A stretch of 64,000 nucleotides of DNA, from NCBI RefSeq assembly GCF_018446385.1, contig NC_055992.1, positions 19,066,877 to 19,130,876 on the forward strand, read 5' to 3'. Below the pieces are notes generated by a model. That model was not told the DNA's origin, did not search any database, and saw only the letters and a list, made by a program, of their open reading frames with translations. Each line of letters opens with the position of its first letter. The first letter of the stretch is position 1. Origin of the DNA: Zingiber officinale. Its lineage: Eukaryota > Streptophyta > Magnoliopsida > Zingiberales > Zingiberaceae. The position numbers and the translations under genes are program-made. Positions 35,202 through 49,100 of the stretch are shown here, piece after piece.

Positions 35202-36865
35202 AATGAGGAATAGGAATAGCAATCAATGTTAATATTTGGATTACAACAATGGGAATATAAATGAGGGAATGATTCCTTATTAGTGGATAATAACTTATTC
35301 CGATGTCCCACCCCTTCAATCACCCATTCCTGTATTTGCAGCAATCACAATTTTTCATTAATACCAAAATTACCCTTAACCTAATTTCCCATCTCATTTC
35401 TCTTCTCCTCTCCTCTTTGCAACCTATTCTCGAACGACGCCAACGCCGCTCGACGCTGAGCGTCGCCACCTCGCCGAACGCCTCCACCTCGTTGAACGCC
35501 GTCACTTTGCCGAACGCCCCACCTCCGATCACGTCCGCTCGCCAACTCGACCTCGACCTTGATCCTTTATTATCCGTCGAGCCTGCCAAGCCGTGGGCCG
35601 CCGACCTCCTCCGCCACTGCGCCCGCGCCTTCGCAGACAAGGACTCGCTAACCTGCACCGCCTCCTCTGGATGCTCAACGAGCTCGCCTCCCCCTACGGC
35701 GACTGCGAGCAGCGCCTCGCCTATGCCTTCCTGCAGGCCCTCTTCTGCCGAGCCACAGCCTCCGGCGACCACTGCTACAGCACCTCCCTCGCCGTCGCCG
35801 AACGCACCATCTCCTTCGCCTCCACCCGCCGCCTCGCCCTCAAGTTCCAGGAGGCTGCCCTGTGGTCCACTTTCGGCCATGTCGCCGCCAACGACGCCCT
35901 CCTCCAGGCCCTCGACGGTGAGCCTGCTCTCCACATCATCGATGTCAGCAACACCTTCTGCACCCAGTGGCCCACGCTCCTCGAGGCCCTCGCCTCGTGC
36001 GCCGACGCAGATGCCCAGCGCCTCCGGCTCACCATCGTCTCCTCCACTGTCGCTGGCGTCGTGGCCAAGATCGGAGCATGCATCGAGAAGTTCATGCGTC
36101 TTATGGGCATGCCGCTCGAGTTTCGAGCTATCGCCGCGCCTCGCCGACGCGCTGCGCCCCGAGAAGCTCGAGCTCCACGAAGGGGAGGCTGTTGCGGTGA
36201 ACTGGGTCGGCGCTCTTCGGAGAGCCGGGTGCGGGGATTCGCGAGACTCGTTCCTACGGGCTGTGGCGGCGCTGCGGCCGAGGGTATTGACCGTAGTGGA
36301 GGACAAGGCGGACTTCGGCGCCGTGGGCGAGTTCATGGAGTCCTTCGAGGAGTGCCTGCGGTTCTACGACTCCTATTTCGAGATGCTGGAGGAGAGCTTC
36401 TCGGCGACGTGCAACGAGCGGCTTGCTCTGGAGAGGGAGTGCTTCCGGAGACTCGTCGGACTGCTGGCGTGCGAGGGCGGTGCAGACGCAGTGGTGGACA
36501 GTGAGCGAAGGGAGAGAGGGAGGCAGTGGTGCCGACGGTTGGAGCGGTGCGGCTTCGAGACGTTCGGCATCAGCGATGATGTCATCGATGACTTGAAGGC
36601 GTTGCTGAAGCAGTACCGGGCGGGATGGTTGCTGCTGGCGGCGGAGGGGGAGATGTCGGGCATGTACCTAACGTGGAAGGATAAAATTGGAAATTTATTT
36701 GATTCCCATTACTAATGTTGATTCGAAACAAACATCATCAATTATAATCATATTCATTCCAGATTTTGAACCAAATGCTGATAATGTAATCTTGATTTTC
36801 ATTCCCATTGACTCCATAATCAAACCCATTATCATTCCGATTGATAAATTTGAACCAAACGCTCC
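35202..36865 (+). mobile_element. Inserted block carrying a SHORT-ROOT fragment (possible Pack-type element)
   Basis: The GC-rich GRAS sequence is framed by AT-rich ends full of 'ggaatga' and 'gggaat' words: the left end has 'aatgaggaataggaat' and the right end, read in reverse, 'tttggttcaaatttatcaat' then 'ggaatgataatggg'. Such ends are typical of certain plant MITEs. The GRAS homology stops abruptly within the C-terminal codons. The block is therefore best read as a transposon or repair patch that picked up a gene piece. The classification is inference. Confidence 0.5.
35540..36690 (+). pseudogene. SHR-like: SHORT-ROOT-like GRAS pseudogene, two frameshifts and cut C-terminus
   Basis: SHORT-ROOT is a GRAS transcription regulator that moves between cells to pattern root and leaf tissues. 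Seen in order: [17 protein letters not shown], then in another frame [68 protein letters not shown] (the VHIID region), [15 protein letters not shown]. It then goes back to the first frame with [34 protein letters not shown]-like [14 protein letters not shown], and GMYLTWKD. The frame changes lie near 35645 and 36130. The last dozen residues of the family (the VWASAW end) are missing and replaced by AT-rich text. No convincing start codon. GC-rich codons remain, so the copy is fairly young, or the two frame changes are assembly errors. Confidence 0.8.
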
Positions 36866-36978
36866 TAAGTATAGTACATTAAACAAAAGAAGTAAAAATT
36901 TAGAGGTAAGTTTTTTTTCCCTAATATTTGTCCTCCCTCTTTTGTTCCCCGATTACCACTAGACTAATATTTTGGATA
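36866..36978. repeat. Direct repeat, right copy (113 bp), in the MSH1 upstream region
   Basis: Partner of 35088-35201. It ends 162 bp before the MSH1 start codon, so the duplicated segment is, or was, part of the MSH1 promoter. Confidence 0.9.
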
Positions 36979-37139
36979 ATTTTTAAAAAAAATCCACCGA
37001 AGAGTTTCTGCCTCTTTACCTTGGCGTTGGGGCGCCAAACGCTTATATGAAGGGCACAGGGCGAGCCCAAATCGATAAGCTCTTATTCCAAACTCTCGCC
37101 TTTCCGTCTCTTCCTTTCCCGAAGCTAAAGGCGGTCCTA
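36979..37139 (+). promoter_or_regulatory. MSH1 proximal promoter and 5' leader
   Basis: Between the right direct repeat and the start codon. Contains a GGGGCGCC word at 37028 and pyrimidine-rich text ('cttcctttcc') before the ATG. An in-frame upstream ATG at 37047 would extend the protein by 31 residues. I prefer 37140 because the family starts with a Met-Arg/His-Arg, Ser-rich presequence. Confidence 0.5.
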
Positions 37140-40100
37140 ATGCGGCGCTTCGTAGCGAGCTCCCTGATGGCTTCCTCGGCTCGCCTCTCGCTCATGGGTT
37201 TTCTACGCCCCTCTTTGATCCACAGGTTCGGTAAAGCTCCAACGGCAAGGTAAATATTCCTCCCATACGGTATCTTGCTATTTCTTGATTAATCTTTGTC
37301 TGAGCGAGAGATTCACGCAATCTTTTATTAATATAATGACAGAGCGCAAAAGGATCTTAAAACCTATGTTACATTCTGAAGACTTTTCTTAGGTTTTGGG
37401 GAGAACCGTCTTTTGATCATTTATCCAAATGAATGGCAGCAAGAAAGTTGTTTTTGGACGTCTTAGTTTTTTTTTTTGTTTTAAAATTTAGATGGAACCT
37501 ACTGCCTCCTTGTCAGTTGAAACGTTTCCTTTAAATCCAATCATTCTGCTTCTTCTTGTAAGGACACTGCACCTTTACACCATAGCGGTGAAATTATTAA
37601 TCATATAACTCACTTCGACTATCTTGTTTCCTTAATCTTCATTGCTTGATACCATAGCGGTGCTCTGAACTGTTCTTCCAACCTCTTTTATTGTAGGCTC
37701 AAGAAATTGCCACTCCCATGGTAAGACTCATTACACAGTTTCTTCCTTTCCTTTCCTGTTGTAATTTATTGCGTTTCATAGTCAGCAGTTGTTTAGGAGC
37801 AGGCCCAATAGGTTTAAGATAACACAGGCAGTTTCTTCTGATTGATCGAAACTGCAGAAAATCATAAGATGAATCATCTTCTCATCAAGTGCTGATTCTG
37901 TATTTGCTAATTTTCCATGGTATTTTTCAATCAACTCTATGTATTCATTTGCTCTCAAACACAAGGAGGTTCTTGCTCTCTCAAGAAAAAAGATAAAATG
38001 TATTTTGATTTCTCATGTTATTTTGGTAGACATGCCAATATTTTTCTTTATCTTGAAAGTTTTGTTATATAATCAACGAAAAAAACTACTTTTGCACAAA
38101 GAGATTAACAGTTTTATCATCGACTTCCTGACTAAACAAGTTTGCTTTTAGCTAAACATGATCAACATTATGCATAAATAGAATCTACATAAGACATTTG
38201 ACTAGTTAATGCCATGGTTATAATACTTGCTTAAAAGTTTCTGAATCCTTACACAGATGTTGGAGAACAACAATGTTTTCTATGGCATGTGAAGTAGACC
38301 TTTGTACATTCAAATAAACAATTTCTCACCAGGGAGATCATACAGTTATAAGTATTGTGAATCTAGCTTTTCTCTGTTGATGTTTTCCTTAACTACATAA
38401 ATCCCAACTTTATGAGATCCACTACATGGATACTGAACTTTATATATGATTAATATCACAATTCACTACCAATATCCTTAAATCCATTTTTTACATGTAT
38501 TAAGTAGAGCTTCCTTTGATCCCTTTCTCCCTTCATACAGCCAATCCCATATTAAGTCTTCTCGAATCACAGAATTTATTGGTTGTATTTAAATGTGTCT
38601 ACCATATTAATGTTTTTCACTCATCTTATATTCAATTGGAGTTAATCCTAGTTGCTTTCATATAATTAGTATTTTAATTTTTTTTTTTTTGTAACCTTAG
38701 ACATTCATTTTAACATTCTCTTTTTTTTTTTACACTAATTTTTAGTATATATTATTTCATAACTCCTCAACATCCCGACTCATAAAGAATGATTGCTCAA
38801 AATACCAACTTATAAAACTTTTTGTCTATGGGCACATGACATTATATAAAACTTTGAAACAATTCTCCTTTTTACCCGTAGTTTTTATCTTATCGATGGT
38901 ATTTTCATCTATATTATTTCATTGTTGATATATCAAATATATTTACGTCTCTTGTTGCAATTTCCTAACCATCCAACCTAACTATCCCTCTCATTTTTTT
39001 ACATTGAAATTATATTTGCATATTAAGTTTTAGTTCTAGATAGTTTAAAATGTTAAGTTTTTAAATTTTCACAAAATTTTAATTCTACTCTATTTAGATT
39101 TTCATCAATTAGCATAATTTCTCCAAGCAAAAAATATATTAAGAAGCTTTATCTTTAATATTACTGATAATTTTGTCTATTACTAATAAAAAATAGTTCT
39201 AAAAGTATTAATTTTCATTGCATCATTGTGCTATACCACATCAATAGAATTACTAGATTTTTTCATCCCTTTCTAAAATTTACCTTAATAATTGTGCAAT
39301 AAACTATCATAAACTTTTTTCTAAGGCAATAAAAATAATATGCAATTCCTTTATAAAATTTTATTTATAAGTGGTTTTTATTCATTTCTAAATAGTTGAT
39401 TTTTATTTAGATCGGTTAAACTCTTTGTTGCAAATTGCAATGTGTACTGGATTGACATTGCATAATTACAGTTCAATGCTTAACTATGAGAATGTGGTTA
39501 ATGCTCAACTTCTTTGACCATATATCATTTGTCTTTTAACTCTTTGTAATCATTCCATCTATTGGTCCTTAGTTTATCCTTAGTTATCCTTTGTCTTTAA
39601 ATAATTAATGGTGAACTTCTTGTCGAGATTTCAATATGTGTGTGTTTCATAAGCTTAGATCTGTATCTTTATAGAGGCTATTTAGGCATTGTATATTTCT
39701 AAATATGAAATCTTAGTTGGTGATTTTTTTTGTTATTTTCATGGCAAAAAATCATAAATATGTTTCTTTCTGCTTGTGTTTTTATGAATAATGCAGTAGG
39801 TTCTTACATGCTTGGCAGGTTGCTTGTAAGGAAATACCTTGTCAAGCCTAATAAAGCATTTAATGGAGCCCTATCAGCAAGTAAGAGGTTGAGCAAGCAA
39901 GATCGTTTTTATGAAGAAGTGGACCATTCTCATATAATGTGGTGGAAAGATGTACTTGATTAATATTTTTTACAAAGAATATTTTTTTTCTTTTACTTCT
40001 GTGATTCTCATTTTCTTTTAACTCAGTTTTAATGATTTTAATTCCTCAGAAGATGCAACTTTGCAAAAAGCCTTCTACTGTTCAGCTGATCAAGAGGCTT

Positions 40101-43100
40101 GATTATTCAAATTTACTAGGATTAGATGTCAACTTGAGAAATGGAAGGTAATCAAACATTATCTGTTATATGACAAGGTTTAATCTACTTCCATTTCCCC
40201 CTTAGTCATACTTTAAAAAAATATACAACAACAACAAACCTCAAGAATGAGTCAATTAATTGGGGCCCATCTACTTGAATTCATTCAAATTAATCAAATG
40301 TAAGCAGGAATACCTAGGTATTTTAAATGCATATTTGTATATTACATTTCTTGTAACCAATGTCTGTGAATGTGTTTGTCTCAGCATATAATTTGTTGCT
40401 TATATATCACCCCTTGTGCCTTCCCAATAGAAACATCATAGAAGGAGGTTGATTGTAACATTCATATTCCATAATTAACATCTATATGTTTATGCTGTAG
40501 CTGGTAGTGCTATACTGATATAACTACTTTGAGTTATCTATATGGAGTTTATTGTTGCACTAGTGTTTTTTTTCCTTATTTCACTGCATGCTCGCTGTTA
40601 AAAACTTTTAACACTAATATTCTATATTATCAATGATGATTGAGTTTCTAAACTTTTTTTTTTTAGTGTTTCATTGTTTTACCAAATCATTTATGGTTTT
40701 ATCTTGTTTTCTAGGCTTTTGTGTCCTTGAAATTGATATTTAGAATTAAATGGAAAATTTCTTTCTAAAACGGTGAAATTGTGAGGGCAAGCCATGTTTC
40801 CACTAGGAGAAATGAAAACTTTCAGTTTGTTTTTTCTTGATCAACTTTTCCAAAAGGTTTTTTTTTTTTTTTCATTTTCACAATCTAAACATGCTTTTCA
40901 ACATGTACCAACAGCATGCATATGTTACTATCAGTGATGACAACCAATAATTTTAAAAGAATGGAAAAAGAGAGTGAGAGAATGTATTCACAACTTATTA
41001 TAGACTCTTCGGTTGATTAAATTATTTTCTTTGAATCCTTTTATTTCAAGCAATTGTTTGGTCACACTCGCATATCACAATATATATACCATACATATAA
41101 CATAATAATTTCTTTGAACTTGGGTGTAACAATCTATATTCTTGATGCAACCTGCTTGTAAGAATGTTGATAGTGGTGAATTTGAGGGGGTTACAGAGTT
41201 AAACAAGTGGTGCTTGTGTTGTTTGTGGCCATTGGGTATAAAAAGGTGCAAGTAGTACATCTAGTAATCAATACACACTTAAGGCTACTCAAATGGATTC
41301 GATAGTAGCATTGCTTTTCTATCAGATTTGGAAATAATGATGGACCACTTGGTTTGATAAAGTATTCAAATCATGGATTAGAAATTAGAAGATAACACCT
41401 TGGGTAACCTTAGCCGATTTGGTAGTTCTGCTAAATGCTCGTTCAGTGTTTTATCTTGGATTTGCTACTTTTGCACTTTTATTAAGGAACTAAAATAATA
41501 TATTTCAGGTGTTCTTTTATTAATGATATTTTCTTTGATGATTATTTCCTGATTTTGCTTCATGCAGATTGAAAGAAGGAACACTCAACATGGAGTTATT
41601 ACAATTTAAGTTGCGATTTCCTCGAGAAGTATTGCTATGTCGAGTATGTTATTCTCAGCGACTCTTTGGTTACCTTGTTCTAGTTCTAGAGTTATATTCT
41701 TGGGTTGAGGTTCTGAATGACATTGGATTTATTTGGCATATGGATGCAATTGTGTGATTTTTCAATCCAAAGGTTGTCGCGATCAACCATTTGTTGGTCA
41801 TGACTTGAACCTTCTTGTGTTGTGCATGATAGAGCTTAGGAGAGGCGCGTTATCAAACTCAATCTAGTTCAACGTTGGGCGTTTAACTACTACTATGTAC
41901 TGATGCAAAGATGAATGACTTCTGGGCAGACCTTATGAGAGGGCCTGGATTAGATTACATATATAATTGTGTAATTATGGGCTAGCTAGATTATCTTCTG
42001 TCTTTTTTCTGTAGTTTTGTGAAGTAACTATACATCATGTCATCAACATTAAATTTAATATTCAACCTCATAGTTTTCTAGATTCAAGTTATTTATGCAA
42101 ATATTTTCTAGTCAGATGCTGCTAAGTCTTATTTAAGATATCGTTCAATGATTCAGTGAGATGTTTTACTAATATTTTCTATTTGGTTAGTTATTTTTTG
42201 ACATCTTGTCATACTTGAAGAGTGACTCTTCCCAAGCGAAATTCCTCCCTTGGTTATTTGTAACTAAAACTCCAGAGATTTCCAAAAAAATTAGGCAAAA
42301 ACCTTTTCTGGTTTTATATTAAAGCACTTTGGGTACATAAAAAAAATTATATTACGCATATATACAATATTATAATCAAATCTCATAACCATTAACATTA
42401 ACAATTCACTTAAAAACCACCTATGCCAATAAGCAGCAAAATCCAAACATATCATAATAACTTTTTCGAAAAACACAATGTACTCTCTACTATATTGTCT
42501 CTTTGCCATATACCCTACATCTGTGCACCCTTTTCCCACATCTTCAAGATGTTGGTATGATGATGAAAATTGAATCTGTTTTCTCTATTTATTTGTTACC
42601 TTTCTTTGAACTAATGCTATTTCTAAATTCTTTTATTCTTATTCAGGTTGGGGATTTTTATGAGGCTATTGGATTTGATGCTTGTGTTCTTGTTGAGTAT
42701 GCTGGTTTAAATCCTTTTGGGGGTTTGCGATCAGATAGCAACCCTAGGGCTGGGTGCCCTGTTATGGTTTGTATTTTCATTCTTCTTATAGAGAAAGGCG
42801 TATCCATTTCAGGATTTCATACCTTTGAACTTTATAATGTGATGTCATGTCATGTTTTTAATGGAAACTTGGGCAACCATTTCAACAAACTACAATAATC
42901 TGTGAGTATTCTATGTAAATGGTATTTAGTACATCTATTCCTCTGCAATAATCCCTGAGTATTCTGATTATCCTTTGACTGATGGAAGCAAACCAAATTA
43001 ACGAATCTTTCTTTTCTTTCACAATCATCATGGGTTCAAATATTCTTTTTCTACATGTTTAGAACTAGTGTTTTGTTATGAATTTTGATGTGTAATGTTG

Positions 43101-46100
43101 TGTATATTTTGTTTTTGCCTGATCTTGGTCAGTTATGTCACACCGTGCAGTGTCTAATTTGATTATTTTGATTATCTTTGAGCTGATGAAATGAAAGCCA
43201 AATCAATGACTCTTCCTTTTCTAACACAATCATTGTGAGTTCAGATATTCTTCTTCTACATCTTTGGAACTAGTGTTTGGTTGTGTAATGTTGCTTGTGT
43301 TGTTTATGCCTGATCTTGTGTAGCTGTGTCAGACAGAGGGATAATCTTTTAAATGCAAATTATTAGTGAAAAAATTATGATGTTTTAATTGCAGAACCTG
43401 CGCCAGACTTTGGATGACTTGACTCGTAGTGGATTCTCTATCGTAAGTGACTCTTGATTCCAAATTTATTTCCGTTTTCTTGGTCATACTACCACTTTTT
43501 GCTATCTGATGTCTCTGCCAGATCTTATGGATATTGTAATCAATATAATGCTCATAGTCTTAATGAAGCCGATTTTCAGCATAATCCTAGCATGGGGATT
43601 AGATAATTTACTCCATTTCAACATGCCCCCTCCTATGTGTCATCCTTTGTTTCAGGAAAAGAGAGCATATTGAACAAGGAAAATGAGACTAATAATCATT
43701 AAGATATCCATGTTAACTTAGGGCTATGAGGCATTCTATTTGCGGGCATATTTAACAAATGCTTATCATGACACGCATTGGCCGAGTCCTGCCGATCATG
43801 AAGAATCACACTTATATACACTAAACATCCAAACATGGTTTATTAGAACAGGGGTATCTAAGTCACATGAACATTTACTAAGGATAAAAGAATAATACTA
43901 TTATGTTGCCCTGATTACCTGATTTGGTAGGGATCTACTGATGTATCAATTAGTGACCAATATGTACCAGGGATATGCCGCATGGGATAGAAAGTCATTG
44001 TATCTAATGGTTCCAGTGAGATATTGGTGATGCATTTCTATTTTGATTGTTTGGTTTAAATTTCAGGAGTTCTCCGGTGGAATCTTTTTATGATTGGTAA
44101 AATGAGGCAGGTTGCTGGATATTTTGTGATGAAAATTGTATGAGTTCCTGATATTGACTCTTGGTACCAATTGAGTTTGCAACAACTTGATTTTGTTCTG
44201 CTTTCATTGTTTGGTGACAGTATGGTAGCCATGTATGTGTGGACAATTGCTTGAACCACAGGCATTGAATGCACTAGGTAATATAGTAAACTGCCCATGT
44301 TATATTGTATTGGGGCTACGGATCAAAATTAGAGTCTCAGGACAATGCTACTCGATCAACGATTTGCAATTTTGGACATGTGAGAGCAAAACTTGTATCA
44401 AGAATTAGGGACGAAAATTTTAGAGAAATTGCCAATTTAGGTATTAAATCTGAAAGATTCTCTAAATAATAAGAGGTTAAAAGTTTCATAGAGTTGGTGC
44501 TTGAATGAATGGAAAGTAATGAGAAGGAAGCCTTTTATGAGCCTAAACTATTTTTTTTTAAAAATGTTTGGTACAAACTCCAAGAACTAGTTATTTTATC
44601 TTAAGTTGTTTTGGTACTATGTGACATCATGTGCTAAAGGCAATTCAAGATCTATACCTCCTAGTACAAATGGTGCAGATCCTATACACTGTGGTAGAGG
44701 CAATATTTTAGTGAGGTAATATGCCATTCCATGTTTTTGATATTCAACTTTAAAATCTAGACTTGTTTCTTAGTAGAGCGTTTTTCTTTGTGCTGGGATA
44801 TTACACTTGAATGAGTATCTTTTCAAAAGGTTAAAAAGTGCTTAGGGTGGAATGCTGAATATTTGATTTGTAGTGCATAGTTGAGGAGCTTCAAGGACCA
44901 TCTCAAGCACGTTCACGCAAAAGTCGATTTGTGTCTGGGTAATCAATACAATACAAATGTTTGCGAATTTACTTGCTTTCCAAAACTCTTGTCATTATCT
45001 TATGCTCTTTGCTTAACAAGTTATACATTTATTAGGTACCTTATTGTCATCTGTATAAAGTTTGTGTTATGTTGAATTCCATGGAAGCATGTGGAACAAT
45101 GAGTTTATTTTTCATGCTTTATTAGTATAAAATACTCAATGATTGATTATGTATAATCTAGATGGAGATAGATATGCTTGATGTTCCTCTCCTAGGATGT
45201 GGATGCCAATAGGGTATACTTCATTGGCTGTTCATTAATCTTAATACCTTTAGTATCAATCTTATACTTGTGCATTTATTCTACAATGTTGTGTCTTGCT
45301 CCAAGTGAGCCCTTTTCAATGGTGCATAATCTAAGCACACTTTTCTGTTGCAACATGTCCCCACACGTCATCATCAACAAACAGAGAGATTATTACACAA
45401 GCACACTAATAGTAATAACACAATATGCATCTCCACAGATTATACAATCACAATTACAAAAAGCCTACAACAACACATCTCTCATAAATATGAAGTAACA
45501 TTAGTAAATATATAATAGATCAATTGAATGCGGGAAACATTGTGCAAAGCACCAATACCAATAGTAGTGTTGTCTTAGAGCAACAATAGTAATAGTAACA
45601 CCTAATTGGTCACCTCAGCTTGATTTGGGAAAGTGTAATGCATCATCTCTTAAGAGAGTTCTGGAAAACTAGCGGCAAGGCTAGACATGAATAAAAGAAG
45701 GTGAATGCAATGCATTGTCTCTTAAGTTTACCCATCTCTATATAAATACAAACTCCTACATAAATATCTTTGCAGGTTTATAGGTAATGACTCATGCGTA
45801 GCACATATAGTTAGGCATATCACTTAAATGGATCTAAAGGGCTACTTAGTCATAAAGTTGGTAGCATGGTCTATGGCTAAAGTCGACATACTTAATGGGC
45901 ATAACCCACAATATCTTGTAATGACTCTTATGACCTCTAGTTAGACATTGAGGCCCTAATTGTCACGGACCATGTTACCACACACACACACACATCATCT
46001 CTGATAGGTAGCACTTACCATGACAAACCTATAATATCTTTAATGTAGTCACAAGTTAGTTTTTAGTAAATACCACAACTCCAACATATAATATTCTTGA

Positions 46101-49100
46101 AGATACATGATCACCCATCTCATATTTCCATGACAAACCTAGACATTGAAGGCCCTAATTGTCATGGACCATGTGACCACACACATCATCTCTAATAGGT
46201 AGCACTTACCATGACAAACCTATAATATCTTTAATGTGTAGTCACAAATTAGTTTTTGGTAAATACCACGACTCCAACATATAATATTCTTGAAGATACA
46301 TGATCACCCATCTCATTTTACCAGTTTACTAATTCATCTCGTGGACTATGTATAATAGGTATATTATTTCTTATCCATGGTAAGGTAAATATTTGCAAAT
46401 GATATGTTAGAATCATGTAACAAAAATAGTGTCTGAAATCAACTAGTACTCTAAATATTTGTTATTTTTTGTAAAATTGGAGGCTAAGAAAAATATAGTC
46501 AATACAGAGTTGTAAAGTGGGTAAACCAAAATTGTTTGTATTATAATCTTATTTAAAAATTTAAGGGTCAACAAATGTTATGATTCACATTTTAGCACAT
46601 ATAATAACTTTTTTTATTGCTTGTAATTAGTCACACACATATATCTACTTTGATATATTTTATATTTATTTAAAGCTAATAAGCCTCTAATTAGTGAATC
46701 ACTTGAGTCAAATCTATAGAGAATGAATAATGTTGTTTGTTTGGTGGGTTGAAGCCCTCACCTATTATAGATAGCGATATAACATCACCCAAAATGATTA
46801 CCTCATGCGACATATGAGGTAAATATTGAATCCAGATAGTCCGTGCGTGGGCAAAAGCTCTAGTCATATAGATAGGCTCAGAGCACTCCCTTTTTTTTAG
46901 CATGATTCATCTTTAATAATAGCCACATGTTCATTTAAGAGTGACCCCTTCAAATAGTGCGCCATTATAGGAATAATTACATTTGCATGCTGATTTTGTT
47001 GCATGGGAATTTTGTTTATGTGGACATTAGTGGTTAGGTTGCATGGGAACAATGTTTGTTGGAACATTTGTGTACTTTTTTCATTCTCTAAGTTTGTCTT
47101 AATCCAAAAAGCCTCATTGTAGATCTTTTTGAATTATGATAGTTTTACTGAATGGATTAACTTATGGTTTCTTTAAAGATGTATTTCTTCTTGCCTCTGT
47201 GGTTTTAAGTAAGGTGGATTTCTTCTCACTCTTTTGTAGTCTCCTTCAAAGTTATCCTTTTTCTCTTTTTTGGTCTATTTTTTGTAAGGAGAAAGCTCTT
47301 TGATAGTGTCATGCTGATTACTACCTTATCAAGGACTCTTGTCTGTTTTTTTGGTTAAGCTGCATAGTTTTTTGCTGTCTATAATTATAATGACATGCCA
47401 AAATCCATGTGTCCTAATTGCGCCATAATGAAGATTCTTAAAAGTGATGATTGTAATCTTTTCATAATTATTTTCAATCACACCTTCTGCTTCATTTGTC
47501 TTTAATACTGTTATTCTGACTCGTTCTCTATTTTGCAGCCATGCACATCCAGGGAGCCCTTATGTTTTTGGACTCGCTGGAGTTGACCACGATGTGGAGT
47601 TCCCTGATCCAATGCCTGTAATTGGTATTCTAATACTTCCTTTGACATTTTAAACCTGTCTAATTGATTGTTGATTTTTGGATTCTCTGCTAGCCTCTTG
47701 ATTCTGGTTTTAATTACTTTATTTGATCAAAAGATGCTTTAATATCTGGTTCCTGGATCCATATAGTTCTGATAAGTCCCGGGAGGCAGAATTCATTGCC
47801 ATTGTTTTAAATGCCGGACTGCCTAGGTGTTTCATCAAGGAATTGCTTTGCCTAGTTGCTAGTTGGTATATTACTTTTGTGCGGATACAACTCTTGTCTT
47901 TCTATTCTTTTTGGGAACCAGACATTCCTACCACAGGGCCAAGCCTATCGCTACATTGAACGTAATTCACAAGTAAATGAATCAGAACTATGTCCTCTGT
48001 TCCTCTCTTTTAACCCGTTGGTGGAGATACAATGCACTTTAATTTGATATCTTCACCTATAGGGGCCCTATTAGACAATTCTTTAAGAACAACACATGCA
48101 AAAATAGAACATTTGGGTGGCCTAGGTGGCCCACGCAGACCATATAGGGGACTTACCTAGGTTGCTCAAGCAACTGATTCAAGTGGTGGCCTGCCTAGGT
48201 GATGCCCAAGTGACCCAGGAGAGTCAAAGAAAGTAATCATAATTTTCCCTATTATTCCACCCGACACCCCTTCTCTTGAGCGCCCAAGTGACCCAGGAGA
48301 GTCAGAAAGTAATCATAATTTTCTCTATTATTCCACCTGACACCCTTCTCTTGAGCCTTTCACCCTACGTGTTTTTCTCATCTCTTTTTTGACCATTGTT
48401 TTTCATCTTATGCGCTTTTCATCTCTTAAAAAATGCATTGTTATTGTTGTACTTAGTGCTTATAGATTATCACTTTTTTATTTGTAATTGTAAACTTATT
48501 TTGATTAAGGATACTAGGGTCACGATTCATTAACGAACCTAAATGTTACATGACAAATAAATATTTTTTAAGCTCTGAAATTTAGTGAATATCTTGCTCT
48601 GGAATTTATAAGCCATATATAATCTTGATTGTTTGTTGTATTGGCATGGACCAAGTTATTGTCACACATCGCTCTATGTGATCCAACACGGTGATGGGAG
48701 ATGCCTATTATTTTCCTTTAATTTAGTTCTAAACACCATTTTGCATTGTAAATTCTAGAAAACACTGTTACATGTTTGAAATTGTCTCCAAAAAAAATTG
48801 GAAAACTATCTTGCATTTAACTATTTTATTAACTTAATATCAAGGAGGGACTTTATTGTTTGAGCAAAATAACACAAACAGATCTAAATAGAATAACTGC
48901 TTCAAATTAAATAGGTTGATCATGAAGCATTGCATGCTTTATTTTTAATTTCCTATTTCATTTGACTTGACTAATTTAATCTAGTCCAAATGGGTTTATT
49001 GTGAACCCTTAAATAAGGCGTTTCAACCTTTAGTCTAAGATATATTATTTATAAATAATGCTTTTCTTATCCTCTCTTATATATTTTTTTATTTTCTTTT

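Noticed and set aside
35320-36336. 338-residue minus-strand open frame
   Set aside because: Antisense shadow of the GC-rich SHORT-ROOT-like sequence. Low-complexity Gly/Ala/Glu composition.
37047-37139. Upstream in-frame ATG as the MSH1 start
   Set aside because: The 31 extra residues do not resemble the family presequence. The ATG at 37140 starts a typical Arg/Ser-rich targeting sequence.
44056-44298. 80-residue minus-strand open frame in MSH1 intron 6
   Set aside because: No domain, AT-rich, and surrounded by intron sequence with good splice sites on the other strand.
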